NCBI GenBank assembly: GCA_964586075.1
Contig: CAZPGZ010000001.1
Coordinates: 62,001-126,000 of the forward strand
Direction: 5' to 3'
Source: JBAZLV01 sp964586075
GTDB lineage: Bacteria; Nitrospirota; UBA9217
Length of the DNA: 64,000 nucleotides
Part shown: positions 25,327 through 34,006 of the stretch, piece after piece
Layout of the letters: each line of letters opens with the position of its first letter
Numbering within the stretch: position 1 is the stretch's first letter
Made by a program: the position numbers and the translations under genes
Notes under the pieces: model-generated
The model's input: only the letters and a program-made list of their open reading frames with translations
Databases searched by the model: none
Told to the model about the DNA's origin: nothing

Positions 25327-26535
25327 CTATTTTTTCTCTTTCTGTTCCATCTTCGCCCTGAGCAGTTCCCCCAAGCTCCCCAGATTCTTCGGCATTTCCT
25401 TTGCCTTTTCCTGATAATTTTTCAGGGTCGCTGCGGCCTCGGCTTCTTCCCGGCTGACTTCGGCAAGAGAGAGTGAAATCTTCTTTTGCGACCGATCAAC
25501 GGCTTCAACCTTCACTTCTATCGCTTGGCCTTCCTTGAGAACTTCTTTGGGATGGTTCAGTCTTTTGCCTGCGCCCAGTTTTGATATGGGGATAAGGCCG
25601 TCCACACCCTTGCCAAGGGTGACGAACGCGCCGAACGGCATGAGGCGGGCAACGGTTCCCGCGTGGAAGGTGCCGACAGGATACTTTTCCGCCGCGCTCT
25701 CCCACGGATCGGGAAGGGCGTCTTTCAGGCTGAATGAGATGCGGTCTTTGGCCCAGTCAATTGACTTGATGATGACGTCGACTTCCTGTCCGACAGCGAG
25801 CACGTCTTCCACCTTTTCGGTCCTTCCCCAGGCAATCTCCGACACGGGAATCAAACCCTCCACGCCGCCGATGTTCACAAAAGCTCCGAATTTCTGGATG
25901 GAGGTGACCGCGCCCCGCACCTTCATGCCTTCTTTCAGTTCGGATTTCAATGCCTGCTTTTTGTTTTCCCGTTCCTCTTCGAGAATGGCCTTGCGGGAGA
26001 GAACAACATTCTTTTCATTGTACTCGGTTATGGTAAACGGAAACGATTTCCCAATGTAGTCTGCCTGGTTTTCTTCCCGCCGTATCCCGGTCTGGGAAAA
26101 GGGGCAGAATGCGCGCATGCCGCCCGCGATCCTGATCTCGAATCCGCCTTTTATCTCCTTTACAAACGTGCCTTCGACCGGGATGCGGTTTCGCCAGGCA
26201 TCTTCTATTTGTTTCTGGCCTGCCGGACCGGAACCGATTTTGGTCGTGAAATGCATTTCGTTGTTCTCGGAGGACAGGAAATACGCGCGAACAGTTTCAC
26301 CTTCCTTGACCGTTACTGCCCCGTTTGCGTCGAGCATTTCCTTTTTGTCCAGATATCCTTCTCCCTTGCCGCCGAGATCGAGAAATATCCAGTCCGCGGT
26401 TATTTTGACGATCATGGCCTCCACCATCTGGCCGGGTTCAAGCCTGCCGCGTTTGGTCATGCTTTTTTCGAGCATGTCCGCAAAATTTTCCTCGTTGTGA
26501 TCGGTCATCTCCGGTGTTTGGTTGTCATTCGGCAT
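25327..26535 (-). CDS. S1 RNA-binding domain protein (short ribosomal protein S1 homologue)
   Basis: 402 residues with four S1 domains: ~36-105 (GQMVEAMIVKI), ~122-190 (GTFVKEIKGG), ~207-275 (GMKVRGAVTSIQKFGAFV) and ~292-362 (GTFHAGTVARLMPFGAFVTL). The second is the least typical. Ribosomal S1 usually has six, so this is a short form; it may be the S1 of this organism or an auxiliary RNA-binding protein. AGAGGA precedes the ATG. It follows rimO by 58 bases on the same strand. Confidence 0.85.
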   Translation of the reverse strand: MPNDNQTPEMTDHNEENFADMLEKSMTKRGRLEPGQMVEAMIVKITADWIFLDLGGKGEGYLDKKEMLDANGAVTVKEGETVRAYFLSSENNEMHFTTKIGSGPAGQKQIEDAWRNRIPVEGTFVKEIKGGFEIRIAGGMRAFCPFSQTGIRREENQADYIGKSFPFTITEYNEKNVVLSRKAILEEERENKKQALKSELKEGMKVRGAVTSIQKFGAFVNIGGVEGLIPVSEIAWGRTEKVEDVLAVGQEVDVIIKSIDWAKDRISFSLKDALPDPWESAAEKYPVGTFHAGTVARLMPFGAFVTLGKGVDGLIPISKLGAGKRLNHPKEVLKEGQAIEVKVEAVDRSQKKISLSLAEVSREEAEAAATLKNYQEKAKEMPKNLGSLGELLRAKMEQKEKK

Positions 26536-26593
26536 ATCGTCCTCTTTTTTTAGTAAAGTAAATTATGATCTGCGCACCGAGTGCGTATACAGG

Positions 26594-27958
26594 CTATCCC
26601 TTTCGTTTTGTATCGCGGGAACGTTGGGGAGCGTCTGTACTGCCCGCCGGCTCTCCCCTCAAATCATACTCCGTGGCATCGGTAATCGTCACGTCGACAA
26701 AATCTCCCGGGTCCGCCTCGATCTCTGAAAGATAGACGGCGCCGTCGATCTCCGGCGCCTGCGTCTGGAGCCTTGCCATGAGCGCCATGTCCTCCATGCC
26801 GTCAACAAGCACGCGCCGCTGTTTGTCGATATGGGCACGGTTTTTCCGGAGGGATATCTTCGCCTGCGCTTTCATGATCCGGTCAAGCCGCTCATTGGCC
26901 AGTTTCCGCGGAACCGTGGCACTGAGCGTGGAAGCCGGGGTGCCTTCTTCGGGTGAATACGGAAAGACCCCGAGGTGTTCGAACTCGGCCTCTTGTACGA
27001 ATGCAAGAAGCCGTCTGAACGCCGCCTCGGTTTCACCCGGAAAACCCGTGATAAGCGAGGTCCTGAGCGCGATCCCCGGCACGTGCTTCCGCAGCTGCTC
27101 AAGCGTACGCAGGATATCGTCGGACGTGCAGTGCCTGTTCATGGCCGTGAGAATGTTGTCGTCAATGTGCTGTACGGGCATGTCGAGGTACTTGCAAATT
27201 TTTTCCTCACCGGCCATGACTTCCATCAAAGCGGGACTGATCCTGCCCGGATATGCGTACATCAACCTGATCCACCGGATTCCTGAAACCCGCGCGAGTT
27301 TCTTCAGCAGCAATGGAAGATCAATTTCATCATCACGGTAACCGGTTGAATCCTGCGCCAGCAAAATAAGCTCCCGGGCTCCTTCATCAGCAAGTTTGCG
27401 CGCTTCTTCCAGAATGGAGGCTGCCGGTCGGCTTCTAAAATCGCCCCGGATAAGGGGAATGGCGCAGTACGAGCACCGGTTGCTGCAGCCTTCCGCGATT
27501 TTCAGATAGCGGTAATGGCGCGGTGTCGTGCTTATCCTCGGCAGGCCATACACCAGCGCCGGAGCGCCGACATCGAGCACCCGTCTGTTTTCAGAAAGCA
27601 TCCTCTCGCAAATTTCACTGATGCGGCCGATTTGTGCGGCGCCGATAACGGCGTCGGCTTCGGGAAGCTCCTGCAGAAGTTCGTCCCGGTAGCGCTGCGC
27701 CAGGCAGCCGGCAATGATCAGCTTTTTCAAGGACCCCTGCGTTTTCATTTTTGCGGCGTCGAGAATGGCGTCAATGGACTCTTCCTTGGCGGAATCAATG
27801 AAGCCACAGGTATTCACGACGATAATGTCGGCCTCGCTCTGCACGGGTGTGATTTCAAAACCGGACCCGGCGAGCACGCCGAGCATCTGCTCCGCGTCGA
27901 CCTGGTTCTTGGGGCAGCCCAGGCTGATCATTCCTATTTTATATTTTTTTTTCTCCAC
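26594..27958 (-). CDS. rimO: Ribosomal protein S12 methylthiotransferase
   Basis: 454 residues. It adds a methylthio group to an Asp of S12. The N-terminal domain has ISLGCPKNQVDAE, NTCGFIDSAKEES and CLAQRY, giving three cluster cysteines. The radical SAM motif is EGCSNRCSYCAIPLIRG, and a TRAM domain closes the chain (KQRRVLVDGM onward). The start is GTG at 27958 without an obvious ribosome site; an ATG nine codons later would cut the first strand. The last ~15 residues are a basic tail (RSRDTKRKG). Confidence 0.95.
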   Translation of the reverse strand: MEKKKYKIGMISLGCPKNQVDAEQMLGVLAGSGFEITPVQSEADIIVVNTCGFIDSAKEESIDAILDAAKMKTQGSLKKLIIAGCLAQRYRDELLQELPEADAVIGAAQIGRISEICERMLSENRRVLDVGAPALVYGLPRISTTPRHYRYLKIAEGCSNRCSYCAIPLIRGDFRSRPAASILEEARKLADEGARELILLAQDSTGYRDDEIDLPLLLKKLARVSGIRWIRLMYAYPGRISPALMEVMAGEEKICKYLDMPVQHIDDNILTAMNRHCTSDDILRTLEQLRKHVPGIALRTSLITGFPGETEAAFRRLLAFVQEAEFEHLGVFPYSPEEGTPASTLSATVPRKLANERLDRIMKAQAKISLRKNRAHIDKQRRVLVDGMEDMALMARLQTQAPEIDGAVYLSEIEADPGDFVDVTITDATEYDLRGEPAGSTDAPQRSRDTKRKG

Positions 27959-28003
27959 AATACATCAACAACGCGCAGTTCTCTATCCTCACCAGAAGGA
28001 TGT

Positions 28004-28462
28004 TCAGAACCCGCCTGACATGGCAAGAAACGCCGCCATTTTTTCGTTCGTTTCCCGCAGCCGCTTTGAAAGCGTCCGGGTAAATATCCAGAGCAGTTTA
28101 TACCCTATTTCCCGGTCCGCAATCAAGACCCTGTCCAGGTCCGCCTTGCTGATCGCAAGCACTTCGATGTCCGTATTGGCGATGGCGTGCGCCGACCGCG
28201 GGAAATTGTCGATCAGAGCCATCTCACCGAAATAGTCCCCCGCTTTCAGCACGGCCAGCGCCTCTTCCCCGATGTTCGGAATATATTTGCTGATCCGCAC
28301 TTCTCCCTTGGTGATTATATAGCACCGGTTGCCAGGGTCCCCTTCAAAAAACATGATGGTGTCTTTAGCATGTGATTCCCGGACGCAGATGTGGTCGATT
28401 TTTTCCAACTCATTGTCGACAAGCGGTTCGAAGAGCGGTATTTTTTGTAGCAGCTCGATCAT
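28004..28462 (-). CDS. Cyclic nucleotide-binding domain protein
   Basis: 152 residues comprising one Crp-type cyclic-nucleotide-binding fold: IPLFEPLVDNELEKI, GDPGNRCYIITKGEVRIS and the phosphate-binding cassette GDYFGEMALIDNFPRSA. There is no DNA-binding domain after it, only a helix. It is likely a stand-alone sensor that acts through a partner. It lies between yraN and rimO, same strand. Confidence 0.9.
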   Translation of the reverse strand: MIELLQKIPLFEPLVDNELEKIDHICVRESHAKDTIMFFEGDPGNRCYIITKGEVRISKYIPNIGEEALAVLKAGDYFGEMALIDNFPRSAHAIANTDIEVLAISKADLDRVLIADREIGYKLLWIFTRTLSKRLRETNEKMAAFLAMSGGF

Positions 28463-28509
28463 GATCCTGGGACTCCTTGTTGCTTTGTTCCGTATGGGAC
28501 CGCACTGTA

Positions 28510-28884
28510 TTACAGCCCGGTCCGGTCCATTTCGAATGCGTTTTGTATAAGCGACAACTCCTGTTCCTTCGCCGTACTGATGGCAACAACGTCAAACCTG
28601 CACGGCACCTGGTGAAGGTTTTTGTATTTAATGTACCCCAGCGCCGTCTTGACCATGCGGCGCTGTTTCTGCGCCGTAACCGCAAGTTCGGGAGCGCCGA
28701 ACGTCTCACTCGCTCTCGTTTTCACTTCAATAAACGCCAGGGTCCCCTGATGCAGCGCTATCAGATCAATTTCTCCGTTCCGTGTCCGGTAGTTCCGCTC
28801 CAGAATACGGTATCCTTGCCCTGTCAGAAATTTCGCGGCCCGGTCTTCACCAGCCTTGCCGAGGAGCTTTTTCAGAAAACTCAT
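28510..28884 (-). CDS. yraN: YraN/UPF0102 family nuclease-like protein
   Basis: 124 residues. The family core is GEDRAAKFLTGQGYRILERN, RNGEIDLIALHQGTLAFIEVKTR (a PD-(D/E)xK-type E-I-D...E-V-K) and AVTAQKQRRMVKTALGYI. The role is unknown. It is translationally coupled to rnhB: the rnhB TGA and this ATG share TGATG. The rnhB-yraN pair is widespread. Confidence 0.95.
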   Translation of the reverse strand: MSFLKKLLGKAGEDRAAKFLTGQGYRILERNYRTRNGEIDLIALHQGTLAFIEVKTRASETFGAPELAVTAQKQRRMVKTALGYIKYKNLHQVPCRFDVVAISTAKEQELSLIQNAFEMDRTGL

Positions 28885-29573
28885 CAGTTGTTCTCCTCAA
28901 GCAGAGCTGCCACCGGCTGAAAGCTTCTGCGGTGGGCCTCGCAGGGACCGTATTTCCGCAAAAGCGAAAGATGTTCTTTGGTGCCGTAGCCTTTATGCTT
29001 GTGGAACTGATAGCAGGGAAATTTTGCATGCAGCTCCAGCATCATCCGGTCCCGCGTCACCTTGGCAAGGATCGAGGCCGCGGCAATGCTGTGGCTGAGG
29101 CAATCGCCTTTGATGATCGCTTTTTGAGGAATCGGGACGCGCGGAAGCGTGATTGCGTCGAGCAGCAGATAATCAGGAGAGGGATTGAGCGCCTGCAGCG
29201 CGCGCTCCATGGCGATAATTGTGGCCTGGTAGATATTTACCGCGTCTATCGTGCGCTCGTCCGCGACGCCGATACCAAAACAAACCGCCTGGGCCAGGAT
29301 AAGGTCAAAAAGTCTTTCGCGCTCGCGTTCCCGCACCTGCTTGGAGTCGGTGAGTCCGGGGATGAAATGACCGTCCGGAAGCACAACCGCAGCCGCCACA
29401 ACAGGACCGGCAAGCGGCCCCCGTCCTGCCTCATCCAGTCCGGCAATGCAACCATAGCCGTCTTTCCGTGCGGTTCGTTCAAAGTGCAAGGGATCGATCG
29501 TTGGTTCATCACTGAATAGACCGGCGGTTCCGTCCGAACGGCTATTCTTCAGGCAGGCCCGGCTGCGGGGCAT
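28884..29573 (-). CDS. rnhB: Ribonuclease HII
   Basis: 229 residues. It removes RNA from RNA-DNA hybrids. AGLDEAGRGPLAGPV carries the first Asp-Glu pair; LLLDAIT and KVTRDRMM give the further acidic residues, and YQFHKHKGYGTKEH is family-typical. The first ~38 residues before the fold are variable; the start could be later than 29573. It begins just past the rplS terminator, so it needs its own promoter or read-through. Confidence 0.94.
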   Translation of the reverse strand: MPRSRACLKNSRSDGTAGLFSDEPTIDPLHFERTARKDGYGCIAGLDEAGRGPLAGPVVAAAVVLPDGHFIPGLTDSKQVRERERERLFDLILAQAVCFGIGVADERTIDAVNIYQATIIAMERALQALNPSPDYLLLDAITLPRVPIPQKAIIKGDCLSHSIAAASILAKVTRDRMMLELHAKFPCYQFHKHKGYGTKEHLSLLRKYGPCEAHRRSFQPVAALLEENN

Positions 29574-29634
29574 ACGAACCTCGAAACAACAATGGAGAAT
29601 TTAACGTTTGATTCTGATATACCTGAACAGTGGC

Positions 29635-29693
29635 AAAAAAAACAAATGTCAAATGGTTCTCCTCATGCACAGAGGAGGTTGGCATTTGACATT
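29635..29693 (-). terminator. Strong Rho-independent terminator after rplS
   Basis: The 11-base arms AATGTCAAATG (29645-29655) and CATTTGACATT (29683-29693) plus an inner CTCCTC/GAGGAG stem, followed on the minus strand by eight T residues (29642-29635). It marks the end of the ffh-rpsP-rimM-trmD-rplS operon. Confidence 0.9.
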
Positions 29694-29724
29694 CGCCTGA
29701 ACAATGTTAGTAACCGCTTCGCTG

Positions 29725-30129
29725 TTATTTCTGGGCCGAAGACGCTTCCGGCTGGCTTGGACTTGCTGCCGATGCCAAGACGTTCTCTTTTTCTTTGATG
29801 CGGGCGGCCTTTCCGCGAAGTTCTCGCAGGAAGTAAAGCTTTGCTCTGCGGACTTTCCCCTGCTTTGCCAGCTCAATTTTATCGATCATCGGTGAATGGA
29901 GCGGGAACAGGCGCTCGACGCCGACGCCGTAGGACAGCTTCCGAACTCGGATGACTTCCCGCGCACCCGCACCCTGCCGGCCGATCACCACGCCTTCATA
30001 GACCTGGATTCTTTCCTTGTCTCCTTCTACGACCTTCGCATGAACGCGGATGGTGTCGCCCACGCGGAAGCTCGGAATCCCTTCCTTTAACTGCGCCTTC
30101 TCCAATGATTGAATGATATTCATCGCCAT
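29725..30129 (-). CDS. rplS: 50S ribosomal protein L19
   Basis: 134 residues. FRVGDTIRVHAKVVEGDKER and VYEGVVIGRQGAG are the L19 signatures, with GVERLFPLHSP and KGKVRRAKLY-like segments after. The C-terminal ~20 residues (SAASPSQPEASSAQK) are a low-complexity extension. The ATG at 30129 has AAGGAGG six bases upstream. Last gene of the ffh operon. Confidence 0.97.
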   Translation of the reverse strand: MAMNIIQSLEKAQLKEGIPSFRVGDTIRVHAKVVEGDKERIQVYEGVVIGRQGAGAREVIRVRKLSYGVGVERLFPLHSPMIDKIELAKQGKVRRAKLYFLRELRGKAARIKEKENVLASAASPSQPEASSAQK

Positions 30130-30187
30130 TGCAAACCTCCTTAAAAACAGAACCAAGATTCACGATACCCTGCACACGTATGCCGTA

Positions 30188-30970
30188 TCAATTTATATTT
30201 AATTCCTGCTTTAAATCTGCCAGTATTCTGCGGTCCTCATCCGTCAAATCAGCCGTTGCGATAAGATCCGGCCTTTTTATCAGTGTTGCTTTGAGGGATT
30301 CCTTCCGGCGCCAGTGCTCGATTTCAGCGTGGTTTCCGGAGAGAAGAACCTCAGGCACCTTGATGCCGCAAAACTCCGCGGGCCGCGTATAGTGCGGATA
30401 ATCAAGAAGGCCGTCTCCGAAGGAATCACGATACGCAGATTCTTCGTCGCCCAAAACTCCGGGCAGAAGCCGTGCCGCAGCGTCGATCACCACAAGCGCC
30501 GCAAGTTCACCGCCGGTCAGCACGTAGTCGCCGACGGACAATTCCTCATCAACAAGCGTCTGTACCACCCGCTCGTCAACTGCCTCATAGTGGCCGCACA
30601 GCAGAACAATTCTCCGTTTTTCTTCAGAGAGCCGCTCCGCCTGCTGCTGGTCGAACACCCTGCCCTGGGGGGAAAGAAGAATTGTCAGAAATTCCTCATC
30701 AGGGTGCTCAGCCTTTATCGCGTTGAACGCGTTGAAAATCGGTTCGGGTTTGAGCACCATGCCCGCCCCGCCGCCGTACGGGCTGTCGTCAGCGGTCTTA
30801 TGCTTATCGGTCGTATATTCACGGATGTTCCGGATCGTTACCTGCAGGAGCCCTTTTTCCCTGCCCCGCTTCAGAATGCTCTCCTGCAGGGGCCCCGCGA
30901 GGATCCCCGGAAACAACGTAAGCACTTCAAAGTTCAGTTTGCGCATTCCCGGTTCCGGTTTTTGCTTCAT
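30188..30970 (-). CDS. trmD: tRNA (guanine-N1)-methyltransferase
   Basis: 260 residues. It methylates G37 of tRNAs. The knotted SPOUT core is seen in YGGGAGMVLKPEPIF, LLCGHYEAVDERV and SVGDYVLTGGELAALV, and the C-terminal domain in SGNHAEIEHWRR. The ATG at 30970 overlaps the rimM stop (ATGA); an ATG eight codons later would give the more usual MRKLNFEVLTLFP start. Coupled to rimM. Confidence 0.96.
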   Translation of the reverse strand: MKQKPEPGMRKLNFEVLTLFPGILAGPLQESILKRGREKGLLQVTIRNIREYTTDKHKTADDSPYGGGAGMVLKPEPIFNAFNAIKAEHPDEEFLTILLSPQGRVFDQQQAERLSEEKRRIVLLCGHYEAVDERVVQTLVDEELSVGDYVLTGGELAALVVIDAAARLLPGVLGDEESAYRDSFGDGLLDYPHYTRPAEFCGIKVPEVLLSGNHAEIEHWRRKESLKATLIKRPDLIATADLTDEDRRILADLKQELNIN

Positions 30971-31476
30971 TCCATCAGGCCGTCCATAAGATGGATAACC
31001 ATCCTGTTTGACGCTTTGTCGACCTGTCTGACCACCTCTCGCGTGGCCGGAATATAGATTTCCTTCCGGCCGCGTTTAATCACATAGACGTCATTGCTTC
31101 CTGTTTGAAGGATGTCGGTAATCGTTCCGAGCTTTTCTCCGCCCTCTGACACGACCTCCATCCCGATAAGTTCAAACCAGTAGTAGCTGCCTTCCGGAAG
31201 AGGAACCGCTTCTTCCTGCGGAATTCGGATGTACCATCCGTTGAGCGTTCTGGACTTTTCCGGCGTATCGTAACCGGCAATCAGGAGAAACGGGGCACCA
31301 TCAACATATCGTGCTGCGGATATTTCAGCGCTGATTTTCTTTCCGGAGGGAGACTCCAGATATATCCGGCGAAGATCTTTAAACCGCTCCGGAAAATCCG
31401 TCAGCGTCTCAACCTTCACCTCGCCCCTGACTCCCCAGGGTTTTAGCACTCTGCCGATTGATATAAGCATACGCAC
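30967..31476 (-). CDS. rimM: 16S rRNA processing protein RimM
   Basis: 169 residues. It is a 30S maturation factor that binds S19. IGRVLKPWGVRGEVKVETLTDFPERF at the N-terminus and the PRC-barrel segment SYYWFELIGMEVVSEGGEKLG then KEIYIPATREVVRQVD are typical. It directly follows rpsP with a 48-base gap; the khpA (KH-domain) gene often found between them is missing here. Confidence 0.96.
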   Translation of the reverse strand: MRMLISIGRVLKPWGVRGEVKVETLTDFPERFKDLRRIYLESPSGKKISAEISAARYVDGAPFLLIAGYDTPEKSRTLNGWYIRIPQEEAVPLPEGSYYWFELIGMEVVSEGGEKLGTITDILQTGSNDVYVIKRGRKEIYIPATREVVRQVDKASNRMVIHLMDGLME

Positions 31477-31524
31477 CGGACAGCCGCCTGCGTGCGGAAT
31501 GTCAGTCCTTGAATCCGTCGCTTG

Positions 31525-31788
31525 TTACTTTGCCGCCGCGTGCTGCTTCATGACCCCGATTTTCGAAAGCAGGGTCTTTACCGTGTCGGATGGGACAGCG
31601 CCTTTCTTAAGCCAGCCGAGCGTCTTTTCCTGATCAACCTTGATCTCGGCGGGTTTCTTGAGCGGGTCGTAGGTACCGACCATCTCGATGAAACGGCCGT
31701 CTCTCGGCGACCGGGAGTCCGCCACAACCAGACGATAATACGGCTTCTTGTGGGTTCCCATTCTCTTGAGTCTGATTCTTACTGCCAT
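31525..31788 (-). CDS. rpsP: 30S ribosomal protein S16
   Basis: 87 residues. MAVRIRLKRMGTHKKPYYRL and VADSRSPRDGRFIE are diagnostic. GAGGTGG lies upstream of the ATG. Second gene of the ffh operon. Confidence 0.98.
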   Translation of the reverse strand: MAVRIRLKRMGTHKKPYYRLVVADSRSPRDGRFIEMVGTYDPLKKPAEIKVDQEKTLGWLKKGAVPSDTVKTLLSKIGVMKQHAAAK

Positions 31789-31874
31789 GTGTCCACCTCT
31801 TTCTTCTTGATCAATTTCCTTCGTTTCTCGAAATATGCCCGCTGCCCATCGCTGCGGAAAAACCGGCCCGGATG

Positions 31875-33200
31875 CTAAAACGGCATCCTGCCTCCGAACA
31901 TCCTGCTCATCTTGCCGCCGGACATGGACTTCATCATCTTGCGCATTTCGGCGAATTGCTTGAGAAGCCGGTTTACATCCTGCACTTGGGTCCCGCTTCC
32001 TTTTGCGATGCGGGCACGCCGGCTGCCGTTGATGATCGTATAATCCGTCCGCTCTTTCGGCGTCATCGAGCAGATGATCGCATCCACCTTTGCCAATTCC
32101 TTTTCGTTTACCTGCGCATCCGGCAGCTTGACTTTTTTCAACCCGGGAACCATCCCCATGATTGATTCAAGACCGCCGAGTTTTTTGACCTGCTTCAGCT
32201 GATTCCGGAAATCATCCAGGTCGAAAGAATTCTTTTTCAGCTTCTTTGCAAGTTCGAGAGCTTCTTCCCGGTCTACAGCCTCCTGCGCCTTCTCAATCAG
32301 CGATAAGACATCGCCCATTCCGAGAATGCGCGACGCCATGCGGTCCGGGTGGAACGGCTCAAGGGCGTCGAGTTTTTCACCCATGCCCACAAACTTGAGC
32401 GGTTTTCCGGTCACGGCTCTGACGGAAAGCGCTGCGCCGCCCCGGGCATCGCCGTCAAGCTTGGTCAGCACCACACCGTCGAGGCCCACGGACGAGTTAA
32501 ACTTCTCCGCAATGTTCACGGCCTCCTGGCCGGTCATGGCATCCGCCACGAGCAGCACTTCGTGCGGAGCTACCGCGGACTTGATCTGCCGAAGCTCCTC
32601 GATAAGCGGCTCGTCAATCTGCAGCCGGCCCGCAGTATCGAGGATCACCACCTCGTAAAGCGATGAAGCCGCATGTTTCACCGATTCGCGGCAGATAACA
32701 ACCGGATCCGTCTGATCCGACGAGTACGCATCAACTCCCACCTGTTTTGACAGGGTAACAAGCTGCTGGATTGCCGCTGGCCTGCGCGTATCCGCAGGAA
32801 CCAGCAGGACCCGCCGCCCGTCTTTTTTAAACATTTTTGCCAGCTTGCCGGCGGTAGTCGTTTTACCGGACCCCTGCAATCCCACCATCATAATGACCGT
32901 GGGCGGGTTCGGCGCTAAATGGAGCTTTGCCTGCGTGCCCCCCAAAAGCGAGGCAAGCTCCTCGTGCACAACTTTAACAACCTGCTGGCCGGGAGTAAGG
33001 CTGGACAGAATCTCCTGACCAATGGCCCGCTCCTGCACCCGGCCGATAAAGTCCTTGACAACTTTGAAGTTTACATCCGCTTCAAGAAGCGCCAGGCGTA
33101 CTTCCCGCAGGGATTCTTTGACGTCAGCTTCCTTAAGAAGGCCCCTGCCGCGCAGTTTTTTAAAGACAGATTCTAATTTACCCGTCAGGGAATCAAACAT
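31875..33200 (-). CDS. ffh: Signal recognition particle protein Ffh
   Basis: 441 residues. It binds 4.5S RNA and signal sequences and docks with FtsY. The N domain, the G1 motif GLQGSGKTTTAGKLA, DTAGR, TKLDGDARGG and the methionine-rich M domain (C-terminal MRKMMKSMSGGKMSRMFGG) are all present. ATG at 33200 is chosen because AGGTG is seven to eight bases upstream; a GTG nine bases earlier is in frame. Confidence 0.97.
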   Translation of the reverse strand: MFDSLTGKLESVFKKLRGRGLLKEADVKESLREVRLALLEADVNFKVVKDFIGRVQERAIGQEILSSLTPGQQVVKVVHEELASLLGGTQAKLHLAPNPPTVIMMVGLQGSGKTTTAGKLAKMFKKDGRRVLLVPADTRRPAAIQQLVTLSKQVGVDAYSSDQTDPVVICRESVKHAASSLYEVVILDTAGRLQIDEPLIEELRQIKSAVAPHEVLLVADAMTGQEAVNIAEKFNSSVGLDGVVLTKLDGDARGGAALSVRAVTGKPLKFVGMGEKLDALEPFHPDRMASRILGMGDVLSLIEKAQEAVDREEALELAKKLKKNSFDLDDFRNQLKQVKKLGGLESIMGMVPGLKKVKLPDAQVNEKELAKVDAIICSMTPKERTDYTIINGSRRARIAKGSGTQVQDVNRLLKQFAEMRKMMKSMSGGKMSRMFGGRMPF

Positions 33201-33232
33201 GGAATACACCTGATAAAGAATAAAGAAGATAG

Positions 33233-33261
33233 AATATATAAGATAAGTCCATCAATGTCAA
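33233..33261 (-). promoter_or_regulatory. Promoter of the ffh-rpsP-rimM-trmD-rplS operon
   Basis: Minus strand: a perfect TTGACA (33261-33256), 17 bases, TATATT (33238-33233). Predicted transcript start is near 33226, about 26 bases before the ffh ATG. Confidence 0.75.
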
Positions 33262-33377
33262 GGTTTTTCTGCCTCTTCATTCCTGCTTTGAAGTCGGGTA
33301 TCCCCTGCGGGCAGCTGAAGGATCAAAGCATCTCGTATTTTTTCATTTCTGTTGTCGTCTTGCCGCCTTTTTTCTGG

Positions 33378-33383
33378 TATAAT
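33378..33383 (+). promoter_or_regulatory. Candidate -10 element of the cytochrome c' gene
   Basis: A perfect TATAAT about 80 bases before the ATG. The -35 is unclear (GTCTTG with a short 15-base spacer). The leader would include the hairpin at 33427-33452. Confidence 0.4.
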
Positions 33384-33426
33384 CACTCATTCTAACTTTT
33401 CGGCTCCGGAGACAGGCTTTCTTTTG

Positions 33427-33452
33427 CTGGCCTGCCGTCCGATGCAGGCCAG
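33427..33452 (+). promoter_or_regulatory. 5'-UTR hairpin abutting the ribosome site of the cytochrome c' gene
   Basis: A perfect 9-base stem, CTGGCCTGC (33427-33435) and GCAGGCCAG (33444-33452), with an 8-base loop. The 3' arm runs into the GGGAG ribosome site (33452-33456), eight bases before the ATG. It could gate or stabilise the mRNA, or be a protein-binding operator. Confidence 0.5.
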
Positions 33453-33463
33453 GGAGTGTCCTT

Positions 33464-33931
33464 ATGAATCGCTTATTCCGAAATACCATACTGATTGCAC
33501 TTGTATGCTGTTGTATCGCAGGTCTTCCCATTCCGGTTGTTTCAGGCCAGAATGCGGATCCGACGCGCTCAACCGGGCAATCCGTACGAGCGACGCAAAA
33601 CCCTCTCCTTGAGGAAATGATGACTCACGACAGTGCTTTTGGGAAAATAGTATCGGCCGTTGCTCTCGGCGACAGCGATAAGGTACATAAAGCCATCCTG
33701 TCCATGCACGGCACCATGGATAAGACCCTTGAAGGGGTCCGGACAAGGACGGTAACCCTTCCCAAAAATCCGACACGAATTCCGGAGTTCATCGACATGG
33801 ACTTGAAGTTCCGTGCCAAACTGGAAGCCCTGGACCGCGCGGCGCGGCACAATAATCAGCGTGAAATGCAGCGAATCACAAACATGCTTTTGGCCGCTTG
33901 CGTAAAGTGCCATCAAACATTCAGACAATAG
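33464..33931 (+). CDS. Cytochrome c'-like periplasmic heme protein
   Basis: 155 residues. A signal peptide (hydrophobic ~8-27, SGQ cleavage region) leads to a mostly helical domain. The single heme motif C-VK-CH is near the C-terminus (CVKCHQTFRQ), the arrangement of the four-helix-bundle cytochrome c' family, whose heme is five-coordinate and binds NO or CO in known members. It points to c-type cytochrome maturation in the organism. The alternative is an electron-transfer c556-type protein with a distal Met ligand. Confidence 0.8.
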   Translation: MNRLFRNTILIALVCCCIAGLPIPVVSGQNADPTRSTGQSVRATQNPLLEEMMTHDSAFGKIVSAVALGDSDKVHKAILSMHGTMDKTLEGVRTRTVTLPKNPTRIPEFIDMDLKFRAKLEALDRAARHNNQREMQRITNMLLAACVKCHQTFRQ

Positions 33932-33971
33932 CATCTTCTTCAGTTACCGAGACCCTTCCAGGCAAAAAGCG

Positions 33972-34000
33972 TTCGCATTTTCGCTTCTTTCGGTTATAAT
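33972..34000 (+). promoter_or_regulatory. Candidate leaderless promoter of dusB
   Basis: TTCGCA at 33972-33977, 17 bases, TATAAT at 33995-34000. The seventh base after the -10 is the A of the ATG at 34007. The -10 lies inside the palindrome CGGTTAT-A-ATAACCG (33991-34005). Confidence 0.55.
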
Positions 34001-34006
34001 AACCGC

